From positions 5,218,001-5,282,000 of the forward strand of contig OY986969.1 in assembly GCA_963920575.1 (NCBI GenBank): 64,000 bases of DNA, written 5' to 3'. The stretch is from Narthecium ossifragum. Taxonomy: Eukaryota > Streptophyta > Magnoliopsida > Dioscoreales > Nartheciaceae. This document shows, one piece after another, positions 46,752-57,078 of the stretch. A model generated the notes under the pieces. The model saw only the letters and a list, made by a program, of their open reading frames with translations. It was not told the DNA's origin and searched no databases. The translations under genes were made by a program, and so were the position numbers. Positions within the stretch are counted from its first letter, which is position 1. Every line of letters starts with the position of its first letter.

Positions 46752-46915
46752 ACTATAAATAATACAAATATAATGACAATTATGAGCCAATTAGAAGGAA
46801 ATTCCAAGTTAATAGTAAAAATTCATATGGAAAATAGATTTCATATAAACCAATTGAACTAAATTTAGGAAAAAAATTAGCATATCATTTTCTAGATCAA
46901 TGAAGTAATAATGGT

Positions 46916-47197
46916 GCATTACAGCATAATCAAATTTATATCAAATTTTGCATAAAAAATCAATTTTATACTCTAAAAAAAAATCAATTTTGCATAAAAA
47001 ACCCTAATTTTGCATATGTAAACCCTAATTCTCAAACAACAAATACATAGTAATTATAATGCATTACAGCATAATCAAATCAATATCAAATTTTGCATAA
47101 AAAATCAATTTTATACTCTGAAAAAAATCAATTTTGCATAAAAAAACCCTAATTTTGCATATATAAACCCTAATTCTTACATAACAAATACATTGTT
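46916..47197. repeat. 145-bp tandem duplication
   Basis: GCATTACAGCATAATCAAAT starts at 46916 and 47061, followed in each copy by AAAATCAATTTTATACTCT and two AAACCCTAATT strings. It lies upstream of the Mutator-like frame and may be part of that element's 5' region. Confidence 0.85.
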
Positions 47198-47505
47198 AAA
47201 ATTTTAAAGAAAAATCTCACTTGGAGAGGAAGATGGAGAAGATCCAGAAGTTTGGAGGTGTTTTCGCCGGAGAAACGCCGGAAAATCGCCGGAAAATCGC
47301 GCCGTACGAGTAAATGGGGAGGGAGGTATGCTCGGTTGGGAGGGGGGCAGGTGGGGAAGGAGGAGGGGGCCCGCTTGCCGCGTGCGGACGCCCGGCGACG
47401 AAGATCGCCGGAAAATCACCGGAGATCGAGAGAAGTAGAAGGGTTTGGAGATGGAGAAGGGTGTCGGGTGGGGAAGGAGGTGGGCTGGCCGTCGGGGGTA
47501 ATTAG
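47198..47505 (-). other. GC-rich leader-like segment
   Basis: A GC-rich block with repeated CGCCGGAAAATC strings, abruptly different from the AT-rich sequence on its left. On the minus strand it would precede the Mutator-like frame as a leader. Frames in both directions are low-complexity and unsupported as proteins. Confidence 0.5.
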
Positions 47506-47510
47506 AATTG

Positions 47511-47678
47511 GAGACGTAACTTGGAGTTACGTCTCGTATGGAGACGTAACTTGAAGATACGTCTTATTAGGCGTGTCTCTAGGCTCCGCACTTGGTCGCG
47601 GCGCACTTGGTGGTCAACGGTCAAAAACGTAACTCGAAGTTACGTCTTTAATTGAAGACGTAAATTGAAGTTACGTCT
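47511..47678. repeat. Four short ACGT hairpins
   Basis: Palindromes lie at 47511-47535 (GAGACGTAACT and AGTTACGTCTC with a 3-base loop), 47541-47564, 47627-47645 (ACGTAACT and AGTTACGT) and 47656-47678. They share the arm GACGTAA(C/A)T. Confidence 0.85.
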
Positions 47679-47929
47679 TTGACCGCGGGAGTAAAAAATG
47701 AAAGGCCACGCCAACGTGGCGCTAACGTGGCCAAACGAGGCATAGATGGGTAAATATTTTTTGGAGAGGGTTATTTTAATAATATTTTATTAAAATAAGA
47801 TTATTTTAAAAAATTTTCCTATATCTTTTTGTCTGGGTGGAATTAGGAACTATTCGAATCTTGAATTTTGAACTTTGAATTTGATTTTGAGTTAAGATCT
47901 CCTCAAATTACACTTTTTCAAACTTTGAT

Positions 47930-48740
47930 TGGTGTAGAGTCCATATATATTTTGGACAAGAATACTCCTAAAATAGATGATATGGAGCATATTTGCCATA
48001 TGTATGTGGAAAATGTACATTTAGACTAAATGACCAAAATACCCTTGAGGGGCTAAATGATCAAAATATTCTTTTTCATGTTTTTTGTTTATGTAGGATG
48101 CCTTCAAAACCATCATGGACTATTTTGGAATATTGTAGGTGGGTCAAGCCTATATTTGGCTAGAATGACCAAAATACCTCTAGAATATAAAACTTACCGA
48201 AATGCCTTTTATGCTTTCGGTTTGTATAAGATGTTCTAAAAAAACATACGGGGATATTTCTTTGATATTTTAGGGATCATGAACACATATTTTAGTCAAA
48301 ATTCCCAAATACCCTTAGTGGGGAAAAATTACCAAAATGCCCCCGACTCTGTCCAATTCCGTCTAACTTAAGTAGGGTGTTAATTGAACCATATAAAATG
48401 CATGATGGAGTATAGGAGAGGGTCTAAGCATATATTTATTTAAATCCCCAAAATACCCTTGATGTGATAAAATTACCGAAATGCCCCTATACCGACTTAG
48501 CTTTTTAGGATGTCATAAAAGCTATATATGGTCATGATAAGATGTTTTACAGAGTCCATGCATGTATTTTGTTTTGAATTCCCAAAATATCCCTTGGGCG
48601 AGTAAAATTACCAAAACGCACTTTGTTCTCCCGATTTGTATAGGATACCATCAAAACCATGGAGGGTCACATAATGTATATGTGTTGTGTATGTGTTTTA
48701 GCTTGTATATATGGTGTCCTGCCTTCGAGAAATATGTAAG
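47930..48740. repeat. Diverged tandem repeat, period about 137 bp, five copies
   Basis: The marker CCAAAATACCC(T)T(T)G recurs near 48032, 48167, 48304, 48448 and 48582 (spacings 135, 137, 144 and 134). Each is followed by TAAAATTACC(A/G)AAATGCC-type sequence, then GTATAGGATG. Copies differ considerably, so the array is old. Confidence 0.75.
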
Positions 48741-49468
48741 ACGAGTAGAGGCAATTTCATAAATACTCCAAGATTTGACTTTAGTCAAAATTGATGTCTA
48801 CAGATGGCGTCCCTCGAGGTTTGCGTGTGAGATTGTTGTAATTTGAACACGCAAGCGCAGGGCTCACAGAGCTTTATATGCATGGGGAATATGTGGCATA
48901 TTACGTTTAAATTTGGGATGACTTCTCCGTGCTCTAATTTGGATAATCGTGAACACCATGTGTTTGTTGATCGAATATCACCAAATCCCATGTTAGCGTA
49001 ATAATGGCTTTGTAATATTATGTCTTTTGTCATGAGTTTGATCCAGAATTTGCTTACTCATGTTTCATGAGCAACAAACATCTTTCATGGATAAACTTGA
49101 ATTTGGAGTTATTGTTATCAGATATTTGGGAGATTTATCCCGAGGATTGAACCAAATCAGGTTACAATCCTAACCGGTTGCTCTATATATATACAAAGGT
49201 AAAAACTAGGATGTTCTTACTTTTATATTTTGGTGGCCGTGCGGAAGGAGGCGGAGTGGAGTTTGGTTTGAACCATGGGAAGTGTAAGGAGGGGTTAGCT
49301 TATTCCAGATTAATGAGGGTTAAGGGACTTTGGTGTCAGCTTATTCTGGATTAAGGGGTTAAGGAATGAGGATAGGAAAAAATAGAATGACGATGATAGA
49401 TGGAATGAGGATAAAATAATAATAATTAATTTAACATTTGGAAATAAGTGTAGAGATAAGGGGGGTTA
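48741..49468. other. Unassigned sequence left of the foldback element
   Basis: No gene seen. The last 180 bases contain several GGGGTTAAG strings, also found just right of the foldback (GGGGGTTAAGTGGCCCCG), so the foldback may have inserted into an older miniature element rich in this motif. Confidence 0.5.
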
Positions 49469-49478
49469 AGGGGGTTAA

Positions 49479-50440
49479 GAATTTTTTGCCAAATCGGACC
49501 CCCAGTGTCCAGATTTGGCACTTTCGGACCCCCTCAAGTGTTTCTTTGCAACAGAGGACCCCTAAGCTATGAATTCCCAATTTTACCCCCTCCCCCACCC
49601 ATGCTATGGAGGCCATGCACATGCATCCGTTTCTCATATCCTTAGTGCATTTAATGCAGCTGGACTTTGGGTTTAAAAAAAAAAACCATCCCGTCGCATT
49701 AAATGCGATGGGACGTGTCTTCTTCTCCAAGTCTCTTCCTCCCTCCCGCTGGGTATGGTTCCTCTCTCCCGCCATCTTCTCCTCTTCCTCTCCTCCCTCC
49801 CGCAGGGCATGGGTCCTCCGGCCATCTTCCCTTCTCCCTCTCTCTCCACTACCTCCTCTTCTCTTCATCCTCTCCACTCTTCTCAATTATTCGTTCATAT
49901 CCCCTCCCTTTCCTCCGACCATCTTCTCCTCTCCCTCTCTCTCCACTACCTCTTCTTCTGTTCTCCCTCTCCACTCTTCGAATTTTTTGCCGTTCATATC
50001 CCCTCCCTTTCCACTGCCTCCACTTGTCTACCTTAGCCAAAATAGTTCACCGGGGAGAGGTCCCCACACATGCAAGGCGATGAGAACCATGTTCAAGCGG
50101 AGACGAAGAATTAGCACAACTGGTGGAAGAGATGACGATGAGGAAAGGTTTTCAAAGCGCGGGTATAATAATAAGCTGCGTGTGTATAAAATTCTACCTA
50201 CGTGTCTAAACTTGTTTTCAGGCGTATAAATAGGATATGCGCGTGTACAAAATTTATGAACGTGTACGAGGTCTACATGATTCCACGTGTATTAGTAGAT
50301 CACACGCGTGTCCTTGCACGCGTAAAAATCTGAACAGGCACGCGTATAAATGACCATGCGTGTGTACAAAAACATCATTACACACGTTTGACGTGGCGCG
50401 TTTCTACTAGGTAGTGCAAAGAATAAAACCAATAAAAAAA
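49479..50440 (+). repeat. Foldback left arm
   Basis: The arm runs from GAATTTTTTGCC to CCAATAAAAAAA. It contains GCATTAAATGCGATGGGACG, a CT-rich middle, then many ACGTGT/ACGCGT strings from about 50170. Confidence 0.88.
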
Positions 50441-51702
50441 TGCCTACGTGTAGCCATGCGTTTCCACTCTTCTCCCTTTCCACTCTTCTCCCTTACTCGT
50501 TCATCTCTCCTCCCTCTCCACAGCCTCCTCTTCTCTACCTTCGGATGTCGCAGTTTTCTTCGCCAAAGTAGTTCACCGGAGAGAGCTCTCCACACATGCA
50601 AAGTAATGAGAAGCGTTCCGCTGCATTGCCAACAATATTTATCGCAATTGTAAGGTACTTGAGCACAACAAGAAGACTTGTAGAGCACCCATTCATCCCG
50701 ATGCACCCGTACGTCCTGTAGCTGTGCCCGGTACAGAACCAACTCCGACTGCTGCATGATATTCTATCTATCTTGTGTGTATTGTATGGTGCAGTGTATA
50801 TAGTACACATTTTGGTGCAATGTAAAACCAATCATTTTGGCGTTACACGTGTATTTTTTATGACAGTACGGGTATTTGTTATGCCCATACGTGTATGTTT
50901 AGAAAAACGCATGTTGTAAAAAATATGTGTAACTCTATGTTGAAAGCACGGGTATAATTATTAGATACGTGTGTGTGAAATTCAACATACGTGTCTCAAC
51001 TCCTTTCCACGAGTATCTTCAGGATACACACGTGTACAATTTTGATGAATGTGAGAAGTGGGCATCTCCGCTGCACGTGTATTGTTTGAAAACGCGTGTT
51101 ATAAAAGACATGTGTAACTCTATGATTGAAGCACGAGTTTAATGTTTAGATGCGCGTGTATGAAATTCTACATACGTGTATTTGTTACCACGATACGTGT
51201 ATTTTTTTATAACGGTACGTGTATGTTTTCAAAACGTGTGTTTGAAAAGAGTGTGTAACTCTATGATTGAAGCACGGGTATAATTTTTAGATGGGTGTGT
51301 GTGAAATTCTACATACGCGTCTCCACTACTAAGCACGCGTAGTAAGGTAGGTGTACGAGGTTTGTTACATACCACACAAACAACTTAACCTCAACGCAAA
51401 CAGTTTGTTACATACCGCCCAAACAACTTAACATTAAGGCAAACAATTTGTTACATACCACCTAAATAACTTAACATCAAGGCAAATAGTATCTTACATC
51501 AACTAAACAATTTGTTACATACTACCCAAACAACTTAACATCAATTCAAATAGTATATTACATCAACTAAACTACTTCTTCTTCTTTGATGTTGTCTTGC
51601 TTCACCTTTGGAGTTGCCACCTCTGGAGAGTAATGCGGCGGGAGATTTTTTTTATTTAACCCAAACAGAACCGTACCGTTAACCGACACGTGTGGGTGGG
51701 AA
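50441..51702. repeat. Foldback loop rich in ACGTGT/ACGCGT units
   Basis: The loop has units of the form GAAGCACGGGTATAATT, then TAGAT(A/G)CG(T/C)GTG, GTGAAATTCTACATACGTGT (50945, 51128, 51270), with a related copy in the arm at 50155. Next to them are ACGTGTATTT(T/G) strings. At 51375-51570 a second motif, CAATTTGTTACATAC, repeats several times with CAACTTAACATCAA. Confidence 0.7.
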
Positions 51703-52664
51703 TTTTTTTATTGGTTTTATTCTTTGCACTACCCAGTAGAAACGCGCCACGTCAAACGTGTGTAATGATGTTTTTGTACACACGCACGGTCATTTATACG
51801 CGTGCCTGTTCAGATTTCTACGCGTGCAAGGACACGCGTGTGATCTACTAATACACGTGGAATCATGTAGACCTCGTACACGTTCATAAATTTTGTACAC
51901 GCGCATATCCTATTTATACGCCTGAAAACAAGTTTAGACACGTAGGTAGAATTTTATACACACGCAGCTTATTATTATACCCGCGCTTTGAAAACCTTTC
52001 CCCATCGTCATTTCTTCCACCAGTTGTGCTAATTCTTCGTCTCCGCTTGGACATGGTTCTCATCGCCTTGCATGTGTGGGAACCTCTCTCCGGTGAACTA
52101 TTTTGGCTAAGGTAGACAAGTGGAGGCAGTGGAAAGGGAGGGGATATGAACGGAAAAAAAATCGAAGAGTGGAGAGGGAGAACAGAAGAAGAGGTAGTGG
52201 AGAGAGAGGGAGAGGAGAAGATGGCCGGAGGAAAGGGAGGGGATATGAATGAATAATTGAGAAGAGTGGAAAGGATGAAGAGAAGAGGAGGTAGTGGAGA
52301 GAGAGGGAGAAGGGAAGATGGCCGGAGGACCCATGCCCGGCGGGAGGGAGGAGAGGAAGAGGAGAAGATGGCGGGAGAGAGGAACCATACCCAGCGGGAG
52401 GGAGGAAGAGACTTGGAGAAGAAGACACGTCCCGTCGCATTTAATGCGACGGGATGGTTTTTTTTTTTTAAACCCAAAGTCCAGCTGCATTAAATGCACT
52501 AAGGATATGAGAAACATATGCATGTGCATGGCCTCCATAGCATAGGTGGGGGAGGGGGTAAAATCGGGAATTCATAGCTTAGGGATCCTCTGTTGTAAAG
52601 AAACACTTGAGGGAGTCCGAAAGTGCCAAATCTGGACACTGGGGTCCGATTTGGCAAAAAATTC
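51703..52664 (-). repeat. Foldback right arm
   Basis: Reverse complement of 49479-50440, equal in length, with scattered single-base differences. Confidence 0.88.
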
Positions 52665-52674
52665 AGGGGGTTAA

Positions 52675-54040
52675 GTGGCCCCGTATCAAACAGAGCCCTT
52701 GCTTCACCTGTCCTTTCATTTTTCTTCTTTTTTTGGGTCATGTCAAGCTGCATGTTATGCCAAGCTATATATTTGGAAAGCATTTATGTAGATCTCGTTC
52801 TTGGCTTTTGCGACATTCGGTATACATGCACATATGTTCCTCTTTTTTTATTATAGTTAATTGGCGATAACACCAATTTAGTCCATCTAATTGCTAAACA
52901 CCCCATCAACCATGTTTCTAAAGTAAAAACCTCATGACAGTATATTAGCTGGCTTATTATTTACATTAAAAGACCATATTGCCCTTCTTCTTCTTTATTA
53001 CCCCTCCTCTCTCTCTCTCGTTCCCCCCCCCTCTTCTCACTTCCTGATCCCGACCAAGCACCGACCGGCGCCCCGCCCTTGCCCGGAGCTCCATCGCCGG
53101 ATCGCCGGAGATCCCAGCTTGCGTCCATGGTTGTGCCCTGTCGTTGGCTCACCTCCGCGACACCTCGCTACCACGACCACCAACTCCCTCGCCTCCCTGC
53201 CACAATCCCACGCCACCGCCTCCGCCCTCGCCGTTACACATGTCGCTGACCACCCCGGAACGCATTGCTGTAACCCATGGCCATTAACCTCGACAAGCTT
53301 CCCCAGACCGCCAGCATCTCCTCCATTGGAGCCGCGGCCACCTTGCTTACTCCAGAAGCTGCGGTGGTGGTAGCAACACGGAGACGTCATGGAAAGCTCC
53401 ACCACCATGGGAGGCGGTGGCAGGGGCGATCTCGGGCTCAAGGTCCTGGATCGGAAGCAACGGGTCAAGGAGGAGGCCATCAAAGCTTGGCTGGATACAG
53501 GTGGCACACTTGGGGACGAAGGGGGATTCCGCTCGCGGCGTTGGATCCAAGAGGAAGGCGGCGAGCTCCGATGGAGGTGGTGCTGGATCCAAGAGGAGGG
53601 CGGATCTGGCCGGATCTGGGAGGGTGATCGACCTGGGGCAGGTCCCGATGAGGAGGACGGTCGTGCGGCGTCGATGGGCGCAGTCGGGGACGACGGGGCG
53701 GCGAGGTGCTGGATCCGAAGGGGACGGCGAGTCTCAACGGTGGCTGAGCTCGAAGGGGTGTTGCTGGTGACTAGGAGGGGCGACGTCGGTGTGAACAAGG
53801 ACCGGGGAGGTTGGAATGGCATCGGGGCGGAGATCGTCGGGGAGAGGGGTCGGAGACGATGGAGCGAGTGGAGTCTATGAGAGAGGAGAGGGAAGAGGCG
53901 AATGGGAGAAGCATGGCAGAGTCATCCTCGAGGAGGAGGAGGAGGAGGTGGATCTTTAGGTTTATAGCGAGATCGCGGCGGTGGAGAGCGGCGACGGTGA
54001 CGGCGAGGTCGAGGACGGGGAGGTCGTCACAATGGTGAGG
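52675..54040. other. Short AT-rich stretch, then GC-rich block
   Basis: 52675-52985 has nothing definite. From about 52990 to 54040 the sequence is strongly GC-rich. It has long overlapping frames on both strands (for example 53037-53822 minus and 53389-53880 plus) made of Pro/Ser/Arg- or Gly/Arg-rich strings without a domain. This is typical of composition, not of genes. Confidence 0.5.
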
Positions 54041-54169
54041 AAAAAGTAAAAAATGGGTTGTGGATCTTAATAAATAGAGAAAAATGGTAAAACAAAATAG
54101 GGGAAAATGTGCAAAAAAAAAAAAGAAAATTAAGAAGAAAAGTGGAGGTGACCAAAGAGACTTTTGATG

Positions 54170-55830
54170 AAGAATTTAGAAAGATGAAAATACATTTAGA
54201 AATATGAAAATGCATTTAAAAAGATGAAAATGAATTTAGAAATATGGAAATCAATGTAGAAAGATGAAAATGAATTTAAAAAGATGAAAATGCAAGAAAG
54301 TTGAAAATGAATTTAGAAAGATGAAAATACATTTAGAAATATGAAAATGCATTTAAAAAGATGAAAATGAATTTAAAAAAGATGAAAATCAATGTACAAA
54401 GATGAAAATGAATTTAAAAATATGAAAATGCAACAAAGTTGAAAATAAATTTTCATCTTTCTGAATTCATTTTCATCTTCCAAAATTCATTTTCATCTTT
54501 CTGAATTCATTTTCATCTTTTTAAATGCATTTTCATGTTTCAAAAATCATTTTCATCTTTCTGAATCATTTTCATCTTACTGAAATCATTTTCATCTTCC
54601 TGAATTCATTTTCATCTTTTTGAATTCATTTTCATTTTTCCGAATTCATTTTCATCTTTTTAAATGCATTTTCATGTTTCAAAAATCATTTTCATCTTTT
54701 TGAAATCATTTTGATCTTTCTGAAATCATTTTCATCTTCCTGAATTCATTTCCATCTTCTTGAATTCATTTTCATCTTTCTGAATTTATTTTCATCCTTT
54801 TGTTTCAAAAATCATTGTCATTTTTCAAAAATCATTTTCATCTTTATGAAATCATTTTCATCTTTATGAAATCATTTTCATCTTTATGAAATCATTTTCA
54901 TATTTATGAAATCATTTTCATCTTCCTGAATTCATTTTCATCTTTCATACATTTTCATCTTCTTAACTCTATTTTATCAATTTAAATATATTTTCATCTT
55001 CTTAACTTTATTTTTTATCTTTTTAAATGCATTTTCATCTTTTTTTAACTCTTCAGATTACAACTTAATTGGCTGAGATTCTCCATCAAAGTTAAACAAG
55101 ACGAAACATAGATTTAAAATGATGAAAATAGAAATAAAAGATGAAAATGTATGAAAGATGAAAATGAATTCAGAAAGATGAAAATGATTTTTGAAAGTTG
55201 AAAATGAATTCAGGAAGATGAAAATGAATTCAGAAAGATGAAAATGAATTGTGAAGGATGAAAATGAATTTTTAAAGATGAAAATGACTTTAGAAATGTG
55301 AAAATGAATTTAGAAAGATGAAAATGAATTTAGAAAGATGAAAATGATTTTACAAAGATGTAAACGCATAAAAGATGAAAATGAATTCAGAAAGATGAAA
55401 ATAAAATGTAAAAAGATGAAAATGAATTCAGAAAGATGAAAATAAAATGTAAAAAGATGAAAATGAATTCAGAAAGATGAAAATGAATTTAAAAGGATGA
55501 AAATGAATTCAGAAAGATGAAAATGATTTTAAAAAGATGAAAATGAATTTAAAGAGATGAAAATGATTTGAGAAAGATGAAAATGAATTTAGAAAGATAA
55601 AAATGGATGTAGAAAGATAAAAATGAATTTAAAAAGATGAAAATGCAATAAAGATGAAAATGAATTTAAAAAGATGAAAATGAATTTTGAAAGATGAAAA
55701 TGAATGTAGAAAGATGAAAATAAATTTAAAAAGATGAAAATATAAGAAAGGTGAAAATGAATTTAGAAAGATGAAAATGCATTTAGAAAGATGAAAATGA
55801 ATTTAGAAAGATAAAAATGCATTTTTGTCA
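54170..55830. repeat. 20-bp minisatellite with two orientation switches
   Basis: The unit is close to GATGAAAATGAATTTAGAAA. It reads forward at 54170-54440, in reverse complement (TTTCTGAATTCATTTTCATC) at 54445-55060, and forward again at 55120-55830. Period varies from about 19 to 22. The reversed segments could pair over several hundred bases. Confidence 0.88.
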
Positions 55831-57078
55831 ATTTTAGATGGTAAATTTTCCAAATTTCGTGTACAATTTTAATGCGTAAATCAGCTTTATCTGCCTCGAT
55901 TTCGTATCTGATGTGATCTAATCCTGTCCAAATCGCCCCAATCTGGCTGTAATCTGGTTAAGTATGAATTGCTAGATCTGGGCATCATCGGATTCAGCTA
56001 TGATTGAGCTTGATGGGCATGATCTGGTCTAATCTGGCTAGGAGGGGGGTCAATTTGTTCAGATCAAGTTCAAGGCCTATCAATTCAAACCGACTCAACC
56101 CGATGCAAGGGTGATCTGATGGCTGAGAGAGCTCTGGCGTTGATCAACGGCGAGGACGGACCGGCGATCGACGACGCCGGTAGGGATGAAGTCGTGCTGG
56201 ATCGTCGGTGGCACGGCCGTAAATGTCGGATCTAAGGAGGCGGCGGCGGTGCTCATGGAGAAGAGAGTGGAGAAGAGCCGGATGGTGGCGAGGGGTGGGC
56301 GGGCGGGGGTTGGACCGGCGGATGTCACTGGATCATGCCCGAAGATGGAGAAGGAAGGGTCGTAGGGACGAAGGGGCATCAGATCTGGTGTCCGATGAGG
56401 TTGGGGAGGCCGGAGATGGCGGAATTGGGTAGGTCCGGCGCCGGATCCGTGAGAAGGACGGCGCTTGAGGTCTTCGCCGGGGATGGAGGAGAGGTCGGAG
56501 CGGCGTCGGGTACGCAGTGGTGGAGGAGGAGCGGTTGGATCTGGGGATTGATGAGCCTGGGATGGTCAGAGGCGACGTAACCCGGTGGTGGCGGCGCCGG
56601 TCTTGAGAGAGGAGGGGCTCGGGCGGAGTGTGGTGCTCACCACCGCCGTGGAGCTTGTGGTTGGCTTTGGCCGGAGGAGTTGGCTAGAGGTGGGAAAGGG
56701 GACGGAGGTGGAGAAGACGAGCTCGCCGGAGTTGAGGTGGTTAACCAGAGCTGGACGGAGGAGTTGGTTGACGGTCGTCGGAGAAGAGAGGGAGAGAGAG
56801 GAGAGAGAAAAGGTTGGAATAAAAAATAATAATAATAAAATAAGGGTATTATTGTCATTTTGAGGTGTTTTTGGGTTATTCATCTAAAAGCAGTGAAGGT
56901 GGGGTTTTTAGCAAAATGTATGGGGCTCCGTACAAGGAGGGGGCTAGATTTGGGTTTATGGCCTAATACCGCTTTTTATTATTCTTTATGCATGTGGTGG
57001 AGTTACATGCACGTAGGCCTATGAAAGCCCGAATCTCTCCTCTCTCTTTTTTTTTTCTCTGCACGATGTCGCTTACTA
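55831..57078. other. Unassigned AT-rich then GC-rich sequence
   Basis: 55831-56100 has repeated AATCTGG(C/T)T(A/G) strings. 56100-56820 is GC-rich, with frames lacking any domain. 56820-57078 includes an (AAT) run and reads towards the mobile-domain relic. Outer parts of this block and of 52860-52990 share a loose TTTAGC-AAA-CCCCA style that might be remains of terminal repeats. Confidence 0.4.

Larger units (their letters stand above)
49479..52664. mobile_element. Foldback element with 962-bp inverted arms
   Basis: The element starts GAATTTTTTGCCAAATCGGA and ends with the reverse complement. It is flanked by AGGGGGTTAA on both sides (49469-49478 and 52665-52674). The arms are equal in length and highly similar, and the loop is 1262 bp. 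Long terminal repeats plus a 10-bp target duplication fit a non-autonomous Mutator-like or foldback element. No transposase is present; long frames in the arms are CT-rich and without domains. Confidence 0.82.

Noticed and set aside
49431..50229. 207-residue plus-strand and 151-residue minus-strand frames in the foldback arm
   Set aside because: The CT-rich arm keeps several frames open; the same frames recur in the other arm by inverted repetition, and no motif is recognisable.
53037..53880. Long overlapping frames on both strands (up to 261 residues)
   Set aside because: They arise from GC-rich composition: low-complexity Pro/Ser or Gly/Arg strings, no domain, and several frames open at once.
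54170..55830. CRISPR-like or gene-coding array
   Set aside because: Simple 20-bp minisatellite without unique spacers and with changing orientation.
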